This document shows positions 54,313 through 63,134 of a DNA stretch of 64,000 bases, one piece after another. This DNA comes from Phycisphaerales bacterium (GTDB lineage: Bacteria; Planctomycetota; Phycisphaerae; Phycisphaerales; SM1A02): assembly GCA_014238785.1 (NCBI GenBank), contig JABAAL010000022.1, positions 1 to 64,000 on the forward strand. The letters run 5' to 3'. Numbering within the stretch: the stretch's first letter is position 1; each line of letters begins with the position of its first letter. The position numbers and the translations under genes are program-made. The notes beneath the pieces were generated by a model. It was not told the origin of the DNA and searched no databases. It worked only from the letters and a program-made list of their open reading frames with translations.

Positions 54313-56418
54313 ATGAGGCTGCGAACCAAACTACTGCTTCTCCTATTACTGGTTTCAGTGGTCCCTGTTCTTGTAGTTGGTGTTATCAGTTTTTATTCAC
54401 TTGCAGATTTGGGAACAGAGCTTGCGGGTGATACGGCTGAGGCATTGCTTGAAGATGCAAAAACACAACTCCAAGATATAGTAGATGAAAATGGAAAACT
54501 AATTGGCCTCAGCACTGTGCAGTTAGATATGGCGGTTCGTGTGCAACAAGTTGCAGCCAAAAGAGCGCTCGTGTTGCAACATCCACCGAAGCAAAAAACA
54601 TACTCCGTTGCTTCGTTTGATGATCCTGCGGCCGCACCGCCCGATTTACAGACACTATCTATGTTTGCGCATCGTTTGATAGATGGGACAGTTATGGATT
54701 GCCCAGTCTCGTACGAAACTCAAGCAATTATTCGTTCTGAAGGTGTTTCCGATGAAGTCGCTCAATTGCAAGCAAACCAATTACAGTTAATGAACCCAAC
54801 ATACAAAGCGCTATCAATGGCGCCCGGAATACCCGCGACCCGTTACTTTACAGGTACAGAAAATGGTATGGGAGGGACCTATCCTGGGCATGGTGGAATG
54901 CCAAAGGGATATGACCCTCGCGAGCGAGCGTGGTATAAACTTGCTTTGAAATCTAAGGGCGAAGTTGTGCATACGCTTCCAGAGATTGACGCAAGTACAC
55001 TTCGATTTGTTGTTGCATCTGTTGTCCCCGTTATTTCACAAGATGGCTCGCTCCTTGGAGTGACAGGGGCAGAGCGATACGTGAAGGATGTGCTTCATGA
55101 AATTGTACTTCCGGAAGCTTGGCGCGCGGAAGCAATCATACGGGTCGTTACGAGCAAAGATGATTCATTTGTGGTTATTGCATCGCAGGATATGGAGGAT
55201 GGAAAAGTTGATTGGAATGCTGAGTTTGATCAAGAATATTTTTCTGATTCAACGGAAAATTTCCAGCAACTGTATCAACACGTAAAATCGTCTAAGGTTG
55301 GGGAAATGGATTATTTTGACGGGGAGAAGTCATTTGTCGTTGCGTACGCACCAATTGGTGGCATGCAGGCATCACTCGTCATCTGGGTTCCCCACGATGT
55401 GATTGCATCAAAAGCGATTGCTACAGAAAAGATTTTGTATGAAAAGACAGCGGTGAATGCATTAATAATTGTTATTTTTTCGACAATAGTTGTTTTTGTT
55501 GTGTTGATTATTTCTTTTATTGTGTCTCGAGCGGTAAGCAAGCCAGTTATGCAATTGACAAAGGCAACGGCGTCAATTGCGATGGGTAATTTCGATGTTC
55601 AAGTAGAAAATTGTGGCGCAGATGAAATTGGCGAGTTGACACGACACTTCAACGGCATGATTCCAAAGTTAAAAGAGCGCCTTGCTATGCATGATTCACT
55701 TGAAGTTGCAAAGCAAATTCAACAATGTCTTTTGCCAAGCGAGAACCCATCATTTACTGGTTGGAACGTTGTTGGTAAAAGCATGTACTGCGACGCAACG
55801 GGCGGCGATTATTATGATTTTATCCCTACAGAAGGCGGAAGTAAACTTCGATTGGTGCTTGGCGATGTAAAAGGGCACGGAATCGCCTCTGCTTTGATGA
55901 TGGCGACTGCTCGTTCATTATTGCGTGGCGGATTTCAATGCGATGAAGATCCTGCAATACGTTTGCACGACGTGAACAACGCATTGGTTTCTGATACCCC
56001 TTTGGGTTGGTTCATGACGTTTTATGGTCTTGAATTGAGTGCGAACTCTGGCGCAGTGCAATGGATTTCTGCTGGGCATGATCCTGCAATTGTTATATCT
56101 CGTGATGGCACAGTTTCAGAACTTGAAGGTGATGATATTCCCCTTGGTGTCAATGCAAATTGGTCGTTTACGGGCAAAGGACCAGAGGTAATTGAACGCG
56201 GCTCAGTTATTGTGCTTGGTACCGATGGAATTTGGGAAGCATGGAATGAAAACAAAGAGGAGATGTTCGGCAAGGAACGCCTCATCGAAGTTATTGTTGC
56301 TTCCCGTACAAAATCATCTGAAGAAATTTGCGAAGCAATATGCAGCGCGGTACTAGAATTTTGTGGCAAGGCGCCGCGATCAGATGACATCACGCTTATT
56401 GTTGCGAAGCGAATATAG
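54313..56418 (+). CDS. Membrane sensor PP2C-type (SpoIIE/RsbU) serine phosphatase with HAMP domain
   Basis: 701 aa. An N-terminal helix, an extracytoplasmic sensor region of ~330 residues (Cache-like, with PRERAWYKLALKSKGEVVHT and a GVTGAERYVKDVL segment), a second helix (VIIFSTIVVFVVLIISFIVSRAVSKP), a HAMP domain (KATASIAMGNFDVQVENCGADEIGELTRHFNGM) and a C-terminal SpoIIE domain with GGDYYDF, LGDVKGHGIASALMMA, SAGHDPAI and GTDGIWEA. The metal-binding Asps are in place. It would dephosphorylate a STAS anti-anti-sigma protein; such a gene is at 39.1-39.5 kb, link unproven. Confidence 0.92.
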   Translation: MRLRTKLLLLLLLVSVVPVLVVGVISFYSLADLGTELAGDTAEALLEDAKTQLQDIVDENGKLIGLSTVQLDMAVRVQQVAAKRALVLQHPPKQKTYSVASFDDPAAAPPDLQTLSMFAHRLIDGTVMDCPVSYETQAIIRSEGVSDEVAQLQANQLQLMNPTYKALSMAPGIPATRYFTGTENGMGGTYPGHGGMPKGYDPRERAWYKLALKSKGEVVHTLPEIDASTLRFVVASVVPVISQDGSLLGVTGAERYVKDVLHEIVLPEAWRAEAIIRVVTSKDDSFVVIASQDMEDGKVDWNAEFDQEYFSDSTENFQQLYQHVKSSKVGEMDYFDGEKSFVVAYAPIGGMQASLVIWVPHDVIASKAIATEKILYEKTAVNALIIVIFSTIVVFVVLIISFIVSRAVSKPVMQLTKATASIAMGNFDVQVENCGADEIGELTRHFNGMIPKLKERLAMHDSLEVAKQIQQCLLPSENPSFTGWNVVGKSMYCDATGGDYYDFIPTEGGSKLRLVLGDVKGHGIASALMMATARSLLRGGFQCDEDPAIRLHDVNNALVSDTPLGWFMTFYGLELSANSGAVQWISAGHDPAIVISRDGTVSELEGDDIPLGVNANWSFTGKGPEVIERGSVIVLGTDGIWEAWNENKEEMFGKERLIEVIVASRTKSSEEICEAICSAVLEFCGKAPRSDDITLIVAKRI

Positions 56419-56423
56419 AATAA

Positions 56424-56457
56424 AAAAAGGGCGCTTGCAAATACAAGCGCCCTTTTT
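56424..56457. terminator. Bidirectional intrinsic terminator between the phosphatase and xer genes
   Basis: AAAAAGGGCGCTTG and CAAGCGCCCTTTTT with a 6-nt loop; T-rich on the plus strand (CCCTTTTTG) and on the minus strand (CCCTTTTTTTA). It serves the plus-strand phosphatase gene and the minus-strand recombinase gene. Confidence 0.93.
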
Positions 56458-56471
56458 GTTTTTATTTGTAA

Positions 56472-57485
56472 TTAACCAGCTTCTGCACGAGGGTGTGCTT
56501 GGTCGTACGATTCACGCATACGCTTCGTTGTCAGGTGCGTATAAATTTGCGTAGTTGATAGCGATTGATGTCCAAGTAGTTCCTGAACACTTCGTAAATC
56601 AGCACCGTTGTCGAGCAAGTGTGTTGCGAAACTATGGCGCAGGGTGTGAGGACTAATTGCTGGATCGAGTCCAACTTGATCGAGGTACTTGCTTACTTTT
56701 CGTCGAACCGAGCGAGTCGAAAGCCGAGTGGTATGTTTGTTAACAAACAAAGGATCAGCGGACTCATTTGGAACATTGTTTGTTTGCAACACACCGATGT
56801 AATGCGACATTGCTGACATGGCGTGTGTGCCAAGTGGAACGATGCGTTCCTTGCGACCTTTGCCTCGAATGACTATCGCTTGCCCAGTTTCATCAATATC
56901 ACCAAAGTTGATACCAACAAGTTCACTGACTCGAATACCGGTTGAGTAAAGTGTTTCTAGAATTGCGCGATCGCGTGCGCCAAGTAAGCTTTTATCATTT
57001 GGTGCCGAGAGAAGTTTTTCAACTTGCTCAACATCGATTGCTTTTGGAAGCCGTTTCTTTTGACGAGGGGTTCGGATAAGTGTCATTGGATTTGAATCAA
57101 TTGCACTGTTTCGTTCTAACCACTTATAGAAACTCCTTAGAGTTGCGATTTTTCTTGCCATCGTCGCAGGGGAGTAATTTGATTCAGCAAGGTGTGCGAG
57201 GAAACTCCGAAGGTATTCCGTATCAGCGCTTACGATATGTTCTGAAATAGTTTCTGGCCCAACATGCCCAGCAATTTCTTTTTCGCCGCTGGAGTATCGT
57301 TGCCAAGAATCGGTTTCAGCAGGAATATCAAGAGTTAAATTTTGTTCTTCGGTAATCCAAATAAGATATTGTCGAAGGTCAACACCGTAACAACGTCCGG
57401 TGTATGCACTAAAAGCCCGTTCATCAATAAGGTAATCGAGGAATGCGGTCACAATAGGTACATTTTGTTCAATATTCTTTTTCAT
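56472..57485 (-). CDS. Xer-type tyrosine recombinase (XerC/XerD)
   Basis: 337 aa. The N-terminal SAM-like domain is longer than in XerC/D because of an insert around GEKEIAGHVGPETISEHIV (about residues 70-90). The catalytic residues are visible: Arg in STGIRVSELVG, Lys in RGKGRKERIVPLG, HTLRHSFATHL and HQSLSTTQIYTH with the nucleophile Tyr near 313. It resolves chromosome dimers at dif; there are no integrase-type extras. A small gene lies 19 bases upstream on the same strand. Confidence 0.92.
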   Translation of the reverse strand: MKKNIEQNVPIVTAFLDYLIDERAFSAYTGRCYGVDLRQYLIWITEEQNLTLDIPAETDSWQRYSSGEKEIAGHVGPETISEHIVSADTEYLRSFLAHLAESNYSPATMARKIATLRSFYKWLERNSAIDSNPMTLIRTPRQKKRLPKAIDVEQVEKLLSAPNDKSLLGARDRAILETLYSTGIRVSELVGINFGDIDETGQAIVIRGKGRKERIVPLGTHAMSAMSHYIGVLQTNNVPNESADPLFVNKHTTRLSTRSVRRKVSKYLDQVGLDPAISPHTLRHSFATHLLDNGADLRSVQELLGHQSLSTTQIYTHLTTKRMRESYDQAHPRAEAG

Positions 57486-57504
57486 TATGTTTTCCAGTAT
57501 TTTC

Positions 57505-57708
57505 TTAAGCGGCCTTGGCAGTAATTTTTGACATTTCGTGGCAGATTATCGCCGCATCAAACCAATCGAAATCAGTTTCGGTTGATTTTGCAATTTCCGT
57601 GATTGCTTTCACCGCGGTAATTTCTTGGCCAGATTGCCATTCAAATCTCCATTGGTGATCACCCTTGACTAAGACAACTCGGTGTGGGGCTTGTTTTTTA
57701 TCTGGCAT
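57505..57708 (-). CDS. Small hypothetical protein upstream of the xer gene
   Basis: 67 aa from the ATG at 57708 (MPDKKQAPHRVVLVKG). Upstream in-frame ATGs at 57807 and 57840 are possible, but the DNA between is AT-rich and promoter-like. Beta-strand then helix content (HRVVLVKGDHQWRFEW; EITAVKAITEIAKS) suggests a small folded domain. No family is recognised. It is 19 bases from xer and may be co-transcribed. Confidence 0.55.
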   Translation of the reverse strand: MPDKKQAPHRVVLVKGDHQWRFEWQSGQEITAVKAITEIAKSTETDFDWFDAAIICHEMSKITAKAA

Positions 57709-57823
57709 TGCATGGTTCTCGGTCTTTATGTGGGTCGTATTTAACAAATTAGGGCTATTTGCTTTAAATATCGGTCTTTGGTGTGAAGTTGGGCTGTTTC
57801 TATCCATAGGTATATCTCTGTGG

Positions 57824-57931
57824 TCAAAAACCACGTTCATAAAGTTCGCTCAACTCGTCATCCACTGAGTCGCCGCCTTCGATTGCAATTTGGGGCTTCG
57901 GGTTCCACCCAAAGCCATATCCGGTTAGCAC
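57824..57931 (-). CDS. Possible 35-codon ORF upstream of the xer operon
   Basis: GTG start at 57931, TGA stop at 57824-57826. The peptide begins MLTGYGFGWNPKPQIAIEGG and ends in an acidic DELSELYERGF. Its composition looks coding, but there is no clear ribosome site and the length is near noise. The rest of the stretch to the tRNA (57932-58052) shows nothing I can name. Confidence 0.3.
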   Translation of the reverse strand: MLTGYGFGWNPKPQIAIEGGDSVDDELSELYERGF

Positions 57932-58052
57932 TCTTATCGGACGAGTTCATGGCATTGCTTGAACTTACAAGATGCATTTAGAGAATTCACATGTTTAGGG
58001 ATTCCTTTCAGTTATGACACCCGACAACATAAAATTTCTAGGTGGGTAACCC

Positions 58053-58082
58053 CTCACAAAACAATGCGGATAAGTGTAGAAT
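58053..58082 (+). promoter_or_regulatory. Possible promoter of tRNA-Lys
   Basis: CTCACA (58053-58058), 18-base spacer, TAGAAT (58077-58082). Predicted initiation near 58089 is a few bases before the tRNA at 58094. Confidence 0.45.
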
Positions 58083-58093
58083 GGGCGATTCTC

Positions 58094-58166
58094 GGTCGCG
58101 TAGCTCAGTTGGTAGAGCACCTGACTTTTAATCAGGCGGTCTTGGGTTCGAGCCCCAACGCGATCA
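58094..58166 (+). tRNA. tRNA-Lys (anticodon TTT)
   Basis: 73 nt cloverleaf: acceptor GGTCGCG with CGCGATC (one G-U), D arm GCTC/GAGC, anticodon stem CCTGA/TCAGG with loop CTTTTAA, 5-nt variable loop and T arm TTGGG-TTCGAGC-CCCAA, then discriminator A. The 3' CCA is not encoded. The SNF2 gene start codon follows 18 bases after the tRNA end. Confidence 0.97.
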
Positions 58167-58184
58167 TTCATGGACGGAGAATTG

Positions 58185-61100
58185 ATGCTTGTTATTCACG
58201 CCAATTGGAAGGCTGGTGAACTTCACCTGTGGGCCGAATCGTTGGAAGCGTTTGGCGCCTTGCCGATAGCACCTGCTAAAAAAACATCATCCGATGATGG
58301 GGGTGGAGTTGTTGCAATTGCAACCGGAGCCACAACTCACGCATATTCAGTTTCATCTGAAACGCTTCTACAAACCTTACATCAAGCAGAGATTGAACTT
58401 GGGCGAAGTAAACCATCCTCCCTCTCGCTTGGATTGCCGCATGACCTTCTTGGTCCATGGCCAAGCGATCGTTTGGTAAGCATCATGGGTGACTACGATC
58501 AGGCGAGCGAACCGATGCTCGGGGAATTTATAGTTCAGTCAGTCGCAGTTAATCCATCAGATGCAATAAAACTTTTGAACATATTGTCGGACCATGCGTG
58601 CGATGAAAAATTTGAAGTAGGGCAATCAATTTACTTTTGGTCAAGTGCAGCGCAGTTGGCGCTGGATCTTCTTGTTGATCAGCGATTTATTCCAACACTC
58701 TTGCAAGTCGATCGAAAACACTTGACCGCAAAGTGGACACCGTGGTTGCATGACGAAGAAGTTGTAGAACGATTTGCCTTATTGCTGCGTGCGATGCCAG
58801 CCATTGCGAGGTCTACTTCGATAGATGGCAGAGCACTTCTTGAGTCAGCGATTGAAGATATGACAAACGGATTGATTCGCGACATTCTCATCGAGGATAA
58901 CTTTGTAGATGCCGTAGATGAGTGGGATCCATCAGGAGACGCACATGTGGCATGGTTATCCGCACTTTTGCACGAACAAAATTCAGTTAGCGGCAATCCC
59001 GATAGATTATTAAGCCTTTTTACAGATTCACGCCGTTGGCTTGGACGACTTTGTGATGTTGGTGAAGATTTATCTTGGCGATTGCTTTTGGAATTGCACG
59101 AACCTATTGATGGCAAAGACACTTGGACATTAACATATGCGTTGCAATCTGCAGAGGACGCCTCAAGAGAAGTTTCAGCTGTTGAAGTTTGGGGAGAGTC
59201 TGGTAGCGAGGGCGGCAGCGATGATCGTTTGCCAGAATTGTTTTTAAATGAACTCGATCGAGCTGCAATGTTATATCCGAAGCTTGAAGATTCTCTAGAA
59301 GAGTCAACACCCTCGGAAATTGAATTGACAACAGTCGAAGCGCATAGATTTTTAGTTGAGTATCTTCCGCTTCTAGAAGAATCTGGTTTTAGAACAACAG
59401 TTCCATTGTGGTGGGGGAGTGAACAAAGCACATTGAGTGCAAATCTTCACATTGATTCTCCAACTCTTGAAGTTGCGCTTGCTGAACAAGCCGAGGGTTC
59501 GTTTGGCTCTACCTCAATGCTTGGACTCAACGCGATTGTCGAATGTCGGTGGCAAGTTGCAGTTGGTGGGCATCTATTAACGCAAGAAGAGTTTGAGAAT
59601 TTATTAAAACAAAAACAACCGCTTGTACAGGTACAAGGAAAATGGGTGCATTTACAAAAAGGTGCCATTGAGGATGCAAAACGATTATTCCTTGATGGCG
59701 CAAAAACAGAAATGCAACTTCTCCAAGCACTTCGCATGGCGCAGGGCGATGGCGAAACATTGCATACCCTTTCAATAGGTGGTCTAACTGCAACGGGTTG
59801 GGTTCACGAATTACTTGAATCGACTACAGACAGCGAATCCCTGCCAGAAATACAACAGCCACCAAAATTTGAAGGGCAACTTCGACCATATCAACTGACG
59901 GGTTTGCGTTGGATGGCGTTCCTTTCTAAATTCGGGATTGGTACCTGTCTTGCCGATGACATGGGACTTGGTAAAACAATTCAATTGATTGCGTTGTTGC
60001 AACATGAGCGAATAGAACAGGGCATGGGAGTTGGGCCAACACTTTTAGTTGTTCCGACATCCGTGATTGGTAACTGGGAACGGGAATTGGACAAGTTTTC
60101 ACCAGAAATTAGCGTTCATGTGCACCACGGAATAGATCGGCCTTTAGGAGATGAGTTTGCAGAAACAGTTGCGGAACGTGATGTTGTTATCACAACGTAT
60201 GGTCTTGTACATCGAGACCGTGAAACACTCAACTTGATTTCGTGGCACAGAGTCGCTCTGGACGAAGCACAGTACATTAAAAATCCTCCAACAAAGCAGG
60301 CACAATCTATACGTGCATTAAAGGCTTGGCACCGAGTGGCGTTGACAGGTACGCCAGTTGAAAACAGGTTAATTGAACTCTGGTCCATTATGGAATTCTT
60401 GAATCCTGGTTATCTTGGTCCAGCATCTACCTTTAAGCGAACAATTGCACGACCGATTGAACAACGTCGAGATCCAAAACGAGCAGATCAACTTCGCCGA
60501 ATGATTCAACCATTTGTATTACGTCGTCTTAAGACTGACGCAACAGTTATTGACGATCTACCAGATTGCGTGCAAACAAAAGAATACGCAAACTTGACGT
60601 CTGAGCAAGCGGGTATTTACGAACAAGTCGTGAACAAGATGGTGAGCGAAGTGGAGCGATCTGAAGGTATTCAACGGCGCGGTCTTGTTTTATCCACGCT
60701 TGTAAAACTGAAACAGGTTTGCAATCATCCTGGTCATTACGCACAAGCTGGTCACCGGGATGGTGTTACGTTAACCGAATCTTCTGCACCGGGGTTACAG
60801 TCTACTCGCTCTGGGAAATCAAGCCGATTAATGTCGTTACTAGAGGAAGTTATGGCAGCAGGTGAAAAGGCACTGGTATTTACTCAGTTTCGAGAAATGG
60901 GCCATTTGTTATCCGCAATGATTCAACACGATTTAGAGGTTGATACATTGTTTTTACACGGAGGCACCCCTCCAAAAAGACGACAACAATTTATTGACCG
61001 TTTCCAGGCGGACGACGGAAACGTTCCCGTCTTTATTCTGTCATTGAAAGCAGGTGGTGTTGGGCTTAACTTAACTGCCGCCAATCACGTGTTCCACTAC

Positions 61101-61355
61101 GATCGTTGGTGGAACCCTGCTATTGAAAACCAAGCAACCGATCGAGCATTCAGAATTGGACAAACAAAAACAGTGCATGTTCATAAATTTGTTTGCACGG
61201 GTACGCTTGAAGAACGCATTGATCAAATGATCGAACAGAAGATGGAACTCGCCGAGAATATAGTTGGATCAGGCGAGCAATGGCTCTCCGAGCTTTCTGC
61301 TGGTCGACTTCGAGAAATGCTTGTGCTGCGTGAGTCTGCATTGGAGCAAGAGTGA
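58185..61355 (+). CDS. SNF2-family DEAD/DEAH helicase
   Basis: 1056 aa from the ATG at 58185, with GGAG 6-7 bases upstream; an in-frame ATG at 58170 is less supported. The N-terminal ~560 residues are a bacterial SNF2-associated region. The helicase core has Walker A DDMGLGKT near 590, DEAQ box LDEAQYIKNP near 691, TGTPVENRL, and C-terminal motifs SLKAGGVGLNLT and QATDRAFRIGQ near 983. It is a dsDNA translocase acting in chromatin-like or repair functions. The next gene, a SWIM zinc-finger protein, overlaps by 4 bases and is the usual partner. Confidence 0.92.
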   Translation: MLVIHANWKAGELHLWAESLEAFGALPIAPAKKTSSDDGGGVVAIATGATTHAYSVSSETLLQTLHQAEIELGRSKPSSLSLGLPHDLLGPWPSDRLVSIMGDYDQASEPMLGEFIVQSVAVNPSDAIKLLNILSDHACDEKFEVGQSIYFWSSAAQLALDLLVDQRFIPTLLQVDRKHLTAKWTPWLHDEEVVERFALLLRAMPAIARSTSIDGRALLESAIEDMTNGLIRDILIEDNFVDAVDEWDPSGDAHVAWLSALLHEQNSVSGNPDRLLSLFTDSRRWLGRLCDVGEDLSWRLLLELHEPIDGKDTWTLTYALQSAEDASREVSAVEVWGESGSEGGSDDRLPELFLNELDRAAMLYPKLEDSLEESTPSEIELTTVEAHRFLVEYLPLLEESGFRTTVPLWWGSEQSTLSANLHIDSPTLEVALAEQAEGSFGSTSMLGLNAIVECRWQVAVGGHLLTQEEFENLLKQKQPLVQVQGKWVHLQKGAIEDAKRLFLDGAKTEMQLLQALRMAQGDGETLHTLSIGGLTATGWVHELLESTTDSESLPEIQQPPKFEGQLRPYQLTGLRWMAFLSKFGIGTCLADDMGLGKTIQLIALLQHERIEQGMGVGPTLLVVPTSVIGNWERELDKFSPEISVHVHHGIDRPLGDEFAETVAERDVVITTYGLVHRDRETLNLISWHRVALDEAQYIKNPPTKQAQSIRALKAWHRVALTGTPVENRLIELWSIMEFLNPGYLGPASTFKRTIARPIEQRRDPKRADQLRRMIQPFVLRRLKTDATVIDDLPDCVQTKEYANLTSEQAGIYEQVVNKMVSEVERSEGIQRRGLVLSTLVKLKQVCNHPGHYAQAGHRDGVTLTESSAPGLQSTRSGKSSRLMSLLEEVMAAGEKALVFTQFREMGHLLSAMIQHDLEVDTLFLHGGTPPKRRQQFIDRFQADDGNVPVFILSLKAGGVGLNLTAANHVFHYDRWWNPAIENQATDRAFRIGQTKTVHVHKFVCTGTLEERIDQMIEQKMELAENIVGSGEQWLSELSAGRLREMLVLRESALEQE

Positions 61356-62194
61356 TGAATAAACCAACTGTATCTCGAAAAGGCAAGCCGAGTATGAAGC
61401 TCAAGACTTCATTGGAAGATTTGCGTACCCACACTCCATCTTCATGGATAATTGAATCTATCGAGAAGAATTTTTTGATGGACCGTCTTGTTGCAGGTCA
61501 AAATTATGCGATGGATGGGCAGATTCGTTTTCTTAAACTGACGAAAGGCATGATTACTGCCAAGGTACAGTGCACGGAAGAAAAACCATTTCGTTTAGAA
61601 ATTGACATCCCCGTTCTTTCTTCAGATGAGTGGACAAAGGTTGCGCAGCGTATGTCAGGCGAGGCTCGAATTGCTGCACGATTATCAGCTGGGAAAATTC
61701 CATCCAACCTTGCATTGATGATGCACGATTGTGGTCAGTCATCTTTTGCAGGTGAAATCACATCCCGGTGTGGTTGTAAGGCAAAAAGACCATGTAAGCA
61801 CGCCGCTGCAGCAATGTTTTTAACAGCTCAAAGAATGCTGGCCTTTCCGCATACATATTTTGAAATGAAGGGTACAGATAAAGACGAACTTCTAATCAAA
61901 CTTAGACAAGCCAGAACACTAGAAGCCAAGGGCGAAGCAAGGGCACATGCATCTATTAGAGAAGATGACTTGCCACTATTACCTCCTTTAGAAGAATGTC
62001 TTGAAGATTTTTGGCGATCGCCTCATTCGACAAAAGATGCCGATCGAGCCCCTATGCCAGCCCACCTTCCGCATACGTTGTTGCGTCGTTTGGGAATATC
62101 CCCAATGGATGGTAAATTCCCAATGGCAGGGCTTCTAGAGACGATATACGACGATATCTCAAGGGTTGCACGAGAACGCCGCAGAGATTCCTGA
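61352..62194 (+). CDS. SWIM zinc-finger protein, partner of the SNF2 helicase
   Basis: 280 aa. The zinc motif CGCKAKRPCKHAAAAMF (CxC...CxH) lies at about residues 140-155. Flanking blocks are typical of the SWIM proteins paired with SNF2 helicases (QNYAMDGQIRFLKLTKGMITAKVQ upstream). It is probably a DNA- or protein-binding subunit. Translation is coupled to the helicase (ATGA). Confidence 0.88.
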   Translation: MMNKPTVSRKGKPSMKLKTSLEDLRTHTPSSWIIESIEKNFLMDRLVAGQNYAMDGQIRFLKLTKGMITAKVQCTEEKPFRLEIDIPVLSSDEWTKVAQRMSGEARIAARLSAGKIPSNLALMMHDCGQSSFAGEITSRCGCKAKRPCKHAAAAMFLTAQRMLAFPHTYFEMKGTDKDELLIKLRQARTLEAKGEARAHASIREDDLPLLPPLEECLEDFWRSPHSTKDADRAPMPAHLPHTLLRRLGISPMDGKFPMAGLLETIYDDISRVARERRRDS

Positions 62195-62342
62195 AAGAAA
62201 AAGAAGATTTGGGGGTTCTCTATGCGATGCCAATACCACGTTTAGTTATTGGACGTAATTTTTTTAGTACTGTGACAAAAGTCGGGCATTATTCCCGCCG
62301 ATATCATCACTGCCCTCAAAGTCGATGGCCAAGGAATAAAGT

Positions 62343-62600
62343 ATGAATAACAGAAGCAAATCATCCGAACACGTCCGTCCAATGTTAGAAGCAATGGCTC
62401 GATCAATCGACGCTGCAAGGGCAAAACGTACCGCACCAGAAGAAAACGCATGGTCTGGGTCGTCGGAGGGGACGACCTCGGCTAGCGCTAATTTTATGAT
62501 TGGTTCGCTCGTTGCTGAGAATGGAAAAGCAAAAGCGCAATCAAAATCTCCTGCGAGCTCTTTCTTTAGAGATCGAGAAGAGTATCGCAAGGCGGGGTGA
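62343..62600 (+). CDS. Small hypothetical protein
   Basis: 85 aa with AAGGA 7 bases before the ATG. Hydrophilic, Ala/Ser/Arg-rich, with helical MLEAMARSIDAARAKR and an ending FFRDREEYRKAG. A longer open frame on the other strand (62264-62650) has no start signal and runs into the terminator, so I favour this one. No domain is recognised. A terminator follows at 62636. Confidence 0.55.
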   Translation: MNNRSKSSEHVRPMLEAMARSIDAARAKRTAPEENAWSGSSEGTTSASANFMIGSLVAENGKAKAQSKSPASSFFRDREEYRKAG

Positions 62601-62635
62601 TTCCGGGGATAGTAGATTGAACCATTCCTGACATG

Positions 62636-62671
62636 AAAACGGCTCTCCACTTACGAGTGGAGAGCCGTTTT
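62636..62671. terminator. Strong bidirectional terminator downstream of rplS
   Basis: AAAACGGCTCTCCAC and GTGGAGAGCCGTTTT, a 15-bp stem with a 6-nt loop and T4 on each side. It serves rplS on the minus strand and the small plus-strand gene. Confidence 0.95.
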
Positions 62672-62694
62672 CTTAGTAGTAGTATATTTGTTAC

Positions 62695-63066
62695 TTACGA
62701 GTTGAGACCGCGGCGCCTATCACGTAAGCGACGAGCTTTACCAACTCGATCACGCAAGAAGTACAATTTTGCACGTCTCGCATCGCCTTGGCGCACTATT
62801 TCAATTTGCGCAATACGTGGCGAGTGAAGTGGAAAAATTCGTTCAACACCTTCGTTGGCAACGATCCTGCGAACGGTAATGGTTGTGTTGACGCCTCGAC
62901 CTTTTTGACCGATGAGAACGCCTTGGAAAATCTGAACGCGTTCTTTTTCGCCTTCAACGATGGTGTAATGCACGTTGATAGTATCACCGACGCTAAAGTC
63001 AGGGAAGAAATCATCTGATCGGAGTTGACCTGCTGTTACTGATTCGACTTTTTGTTGTTGGCCCAT
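62695..63066 (-). CDS. rplS: 50S ribosomal protein L19
   Basis: 123 aa from the ATG at 63066 (MGQQQKVESV), with AAGGAAG upstream; ATG at 63084 and 63108 would add residues not usual for L19. Blocks DTINVHYTIVEGEKERVQIFQGVLIGQKG, TITVRRIVANEGVERIFPLHSPRI and KLYFLRDRVGKARRLRDRR are diagnostic. It sits at the 30S-50S interface. It is the last gene of rpsP-trmD-rplS. Confidence 0.95.
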   Translation of the reverse strand: MGQQQKVESVTAGQLRSDDFFPDFSVGDTINVHYTIVEGEKERVQIFQGVLIGQKGRGVNTTITVRRIVANEGVERIFPLHSPRIAQIEIVRQGDARRAKLYFLRDRVGKARRLRDRRRGLNS

Positions 63067-63134
63067 AGTGGGACTTCCTTTCATGTAATCCGACTTGGAA
63101 AATTCCATCGGTCGGGGGTGACTTGAGCCGAAGC

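Noticed and set aside
56472..57485. Tyrosine recombinase next to a tRNA, considered as an integrated element
   Set aside because: The protein is XerC/D-like, the neighbours are housekeeping genes, and no attachment repeat of the tRNA end is seen.
57925..57951. TTAGCACTC followed after 9 bases by GAGTTCATG, like a CIRCE heat-shock operator
   Set aside because: The second half matches only 5 of 9 bases of GAGTGCTAA and no chaperone gene is next to it.
58679..59431. 250-codon open frame antisense to the SNF2 gene
   Set aside because: Shadow of the helicase N-terminal region; Ser-rich, no recognisable domain.
62264..62650. 128-codon open frame on the minus strand
   Set aside because: Starts inside the terminator stem at 62636-62671 and competes with a plus-strand frame that has a good ribosome site.
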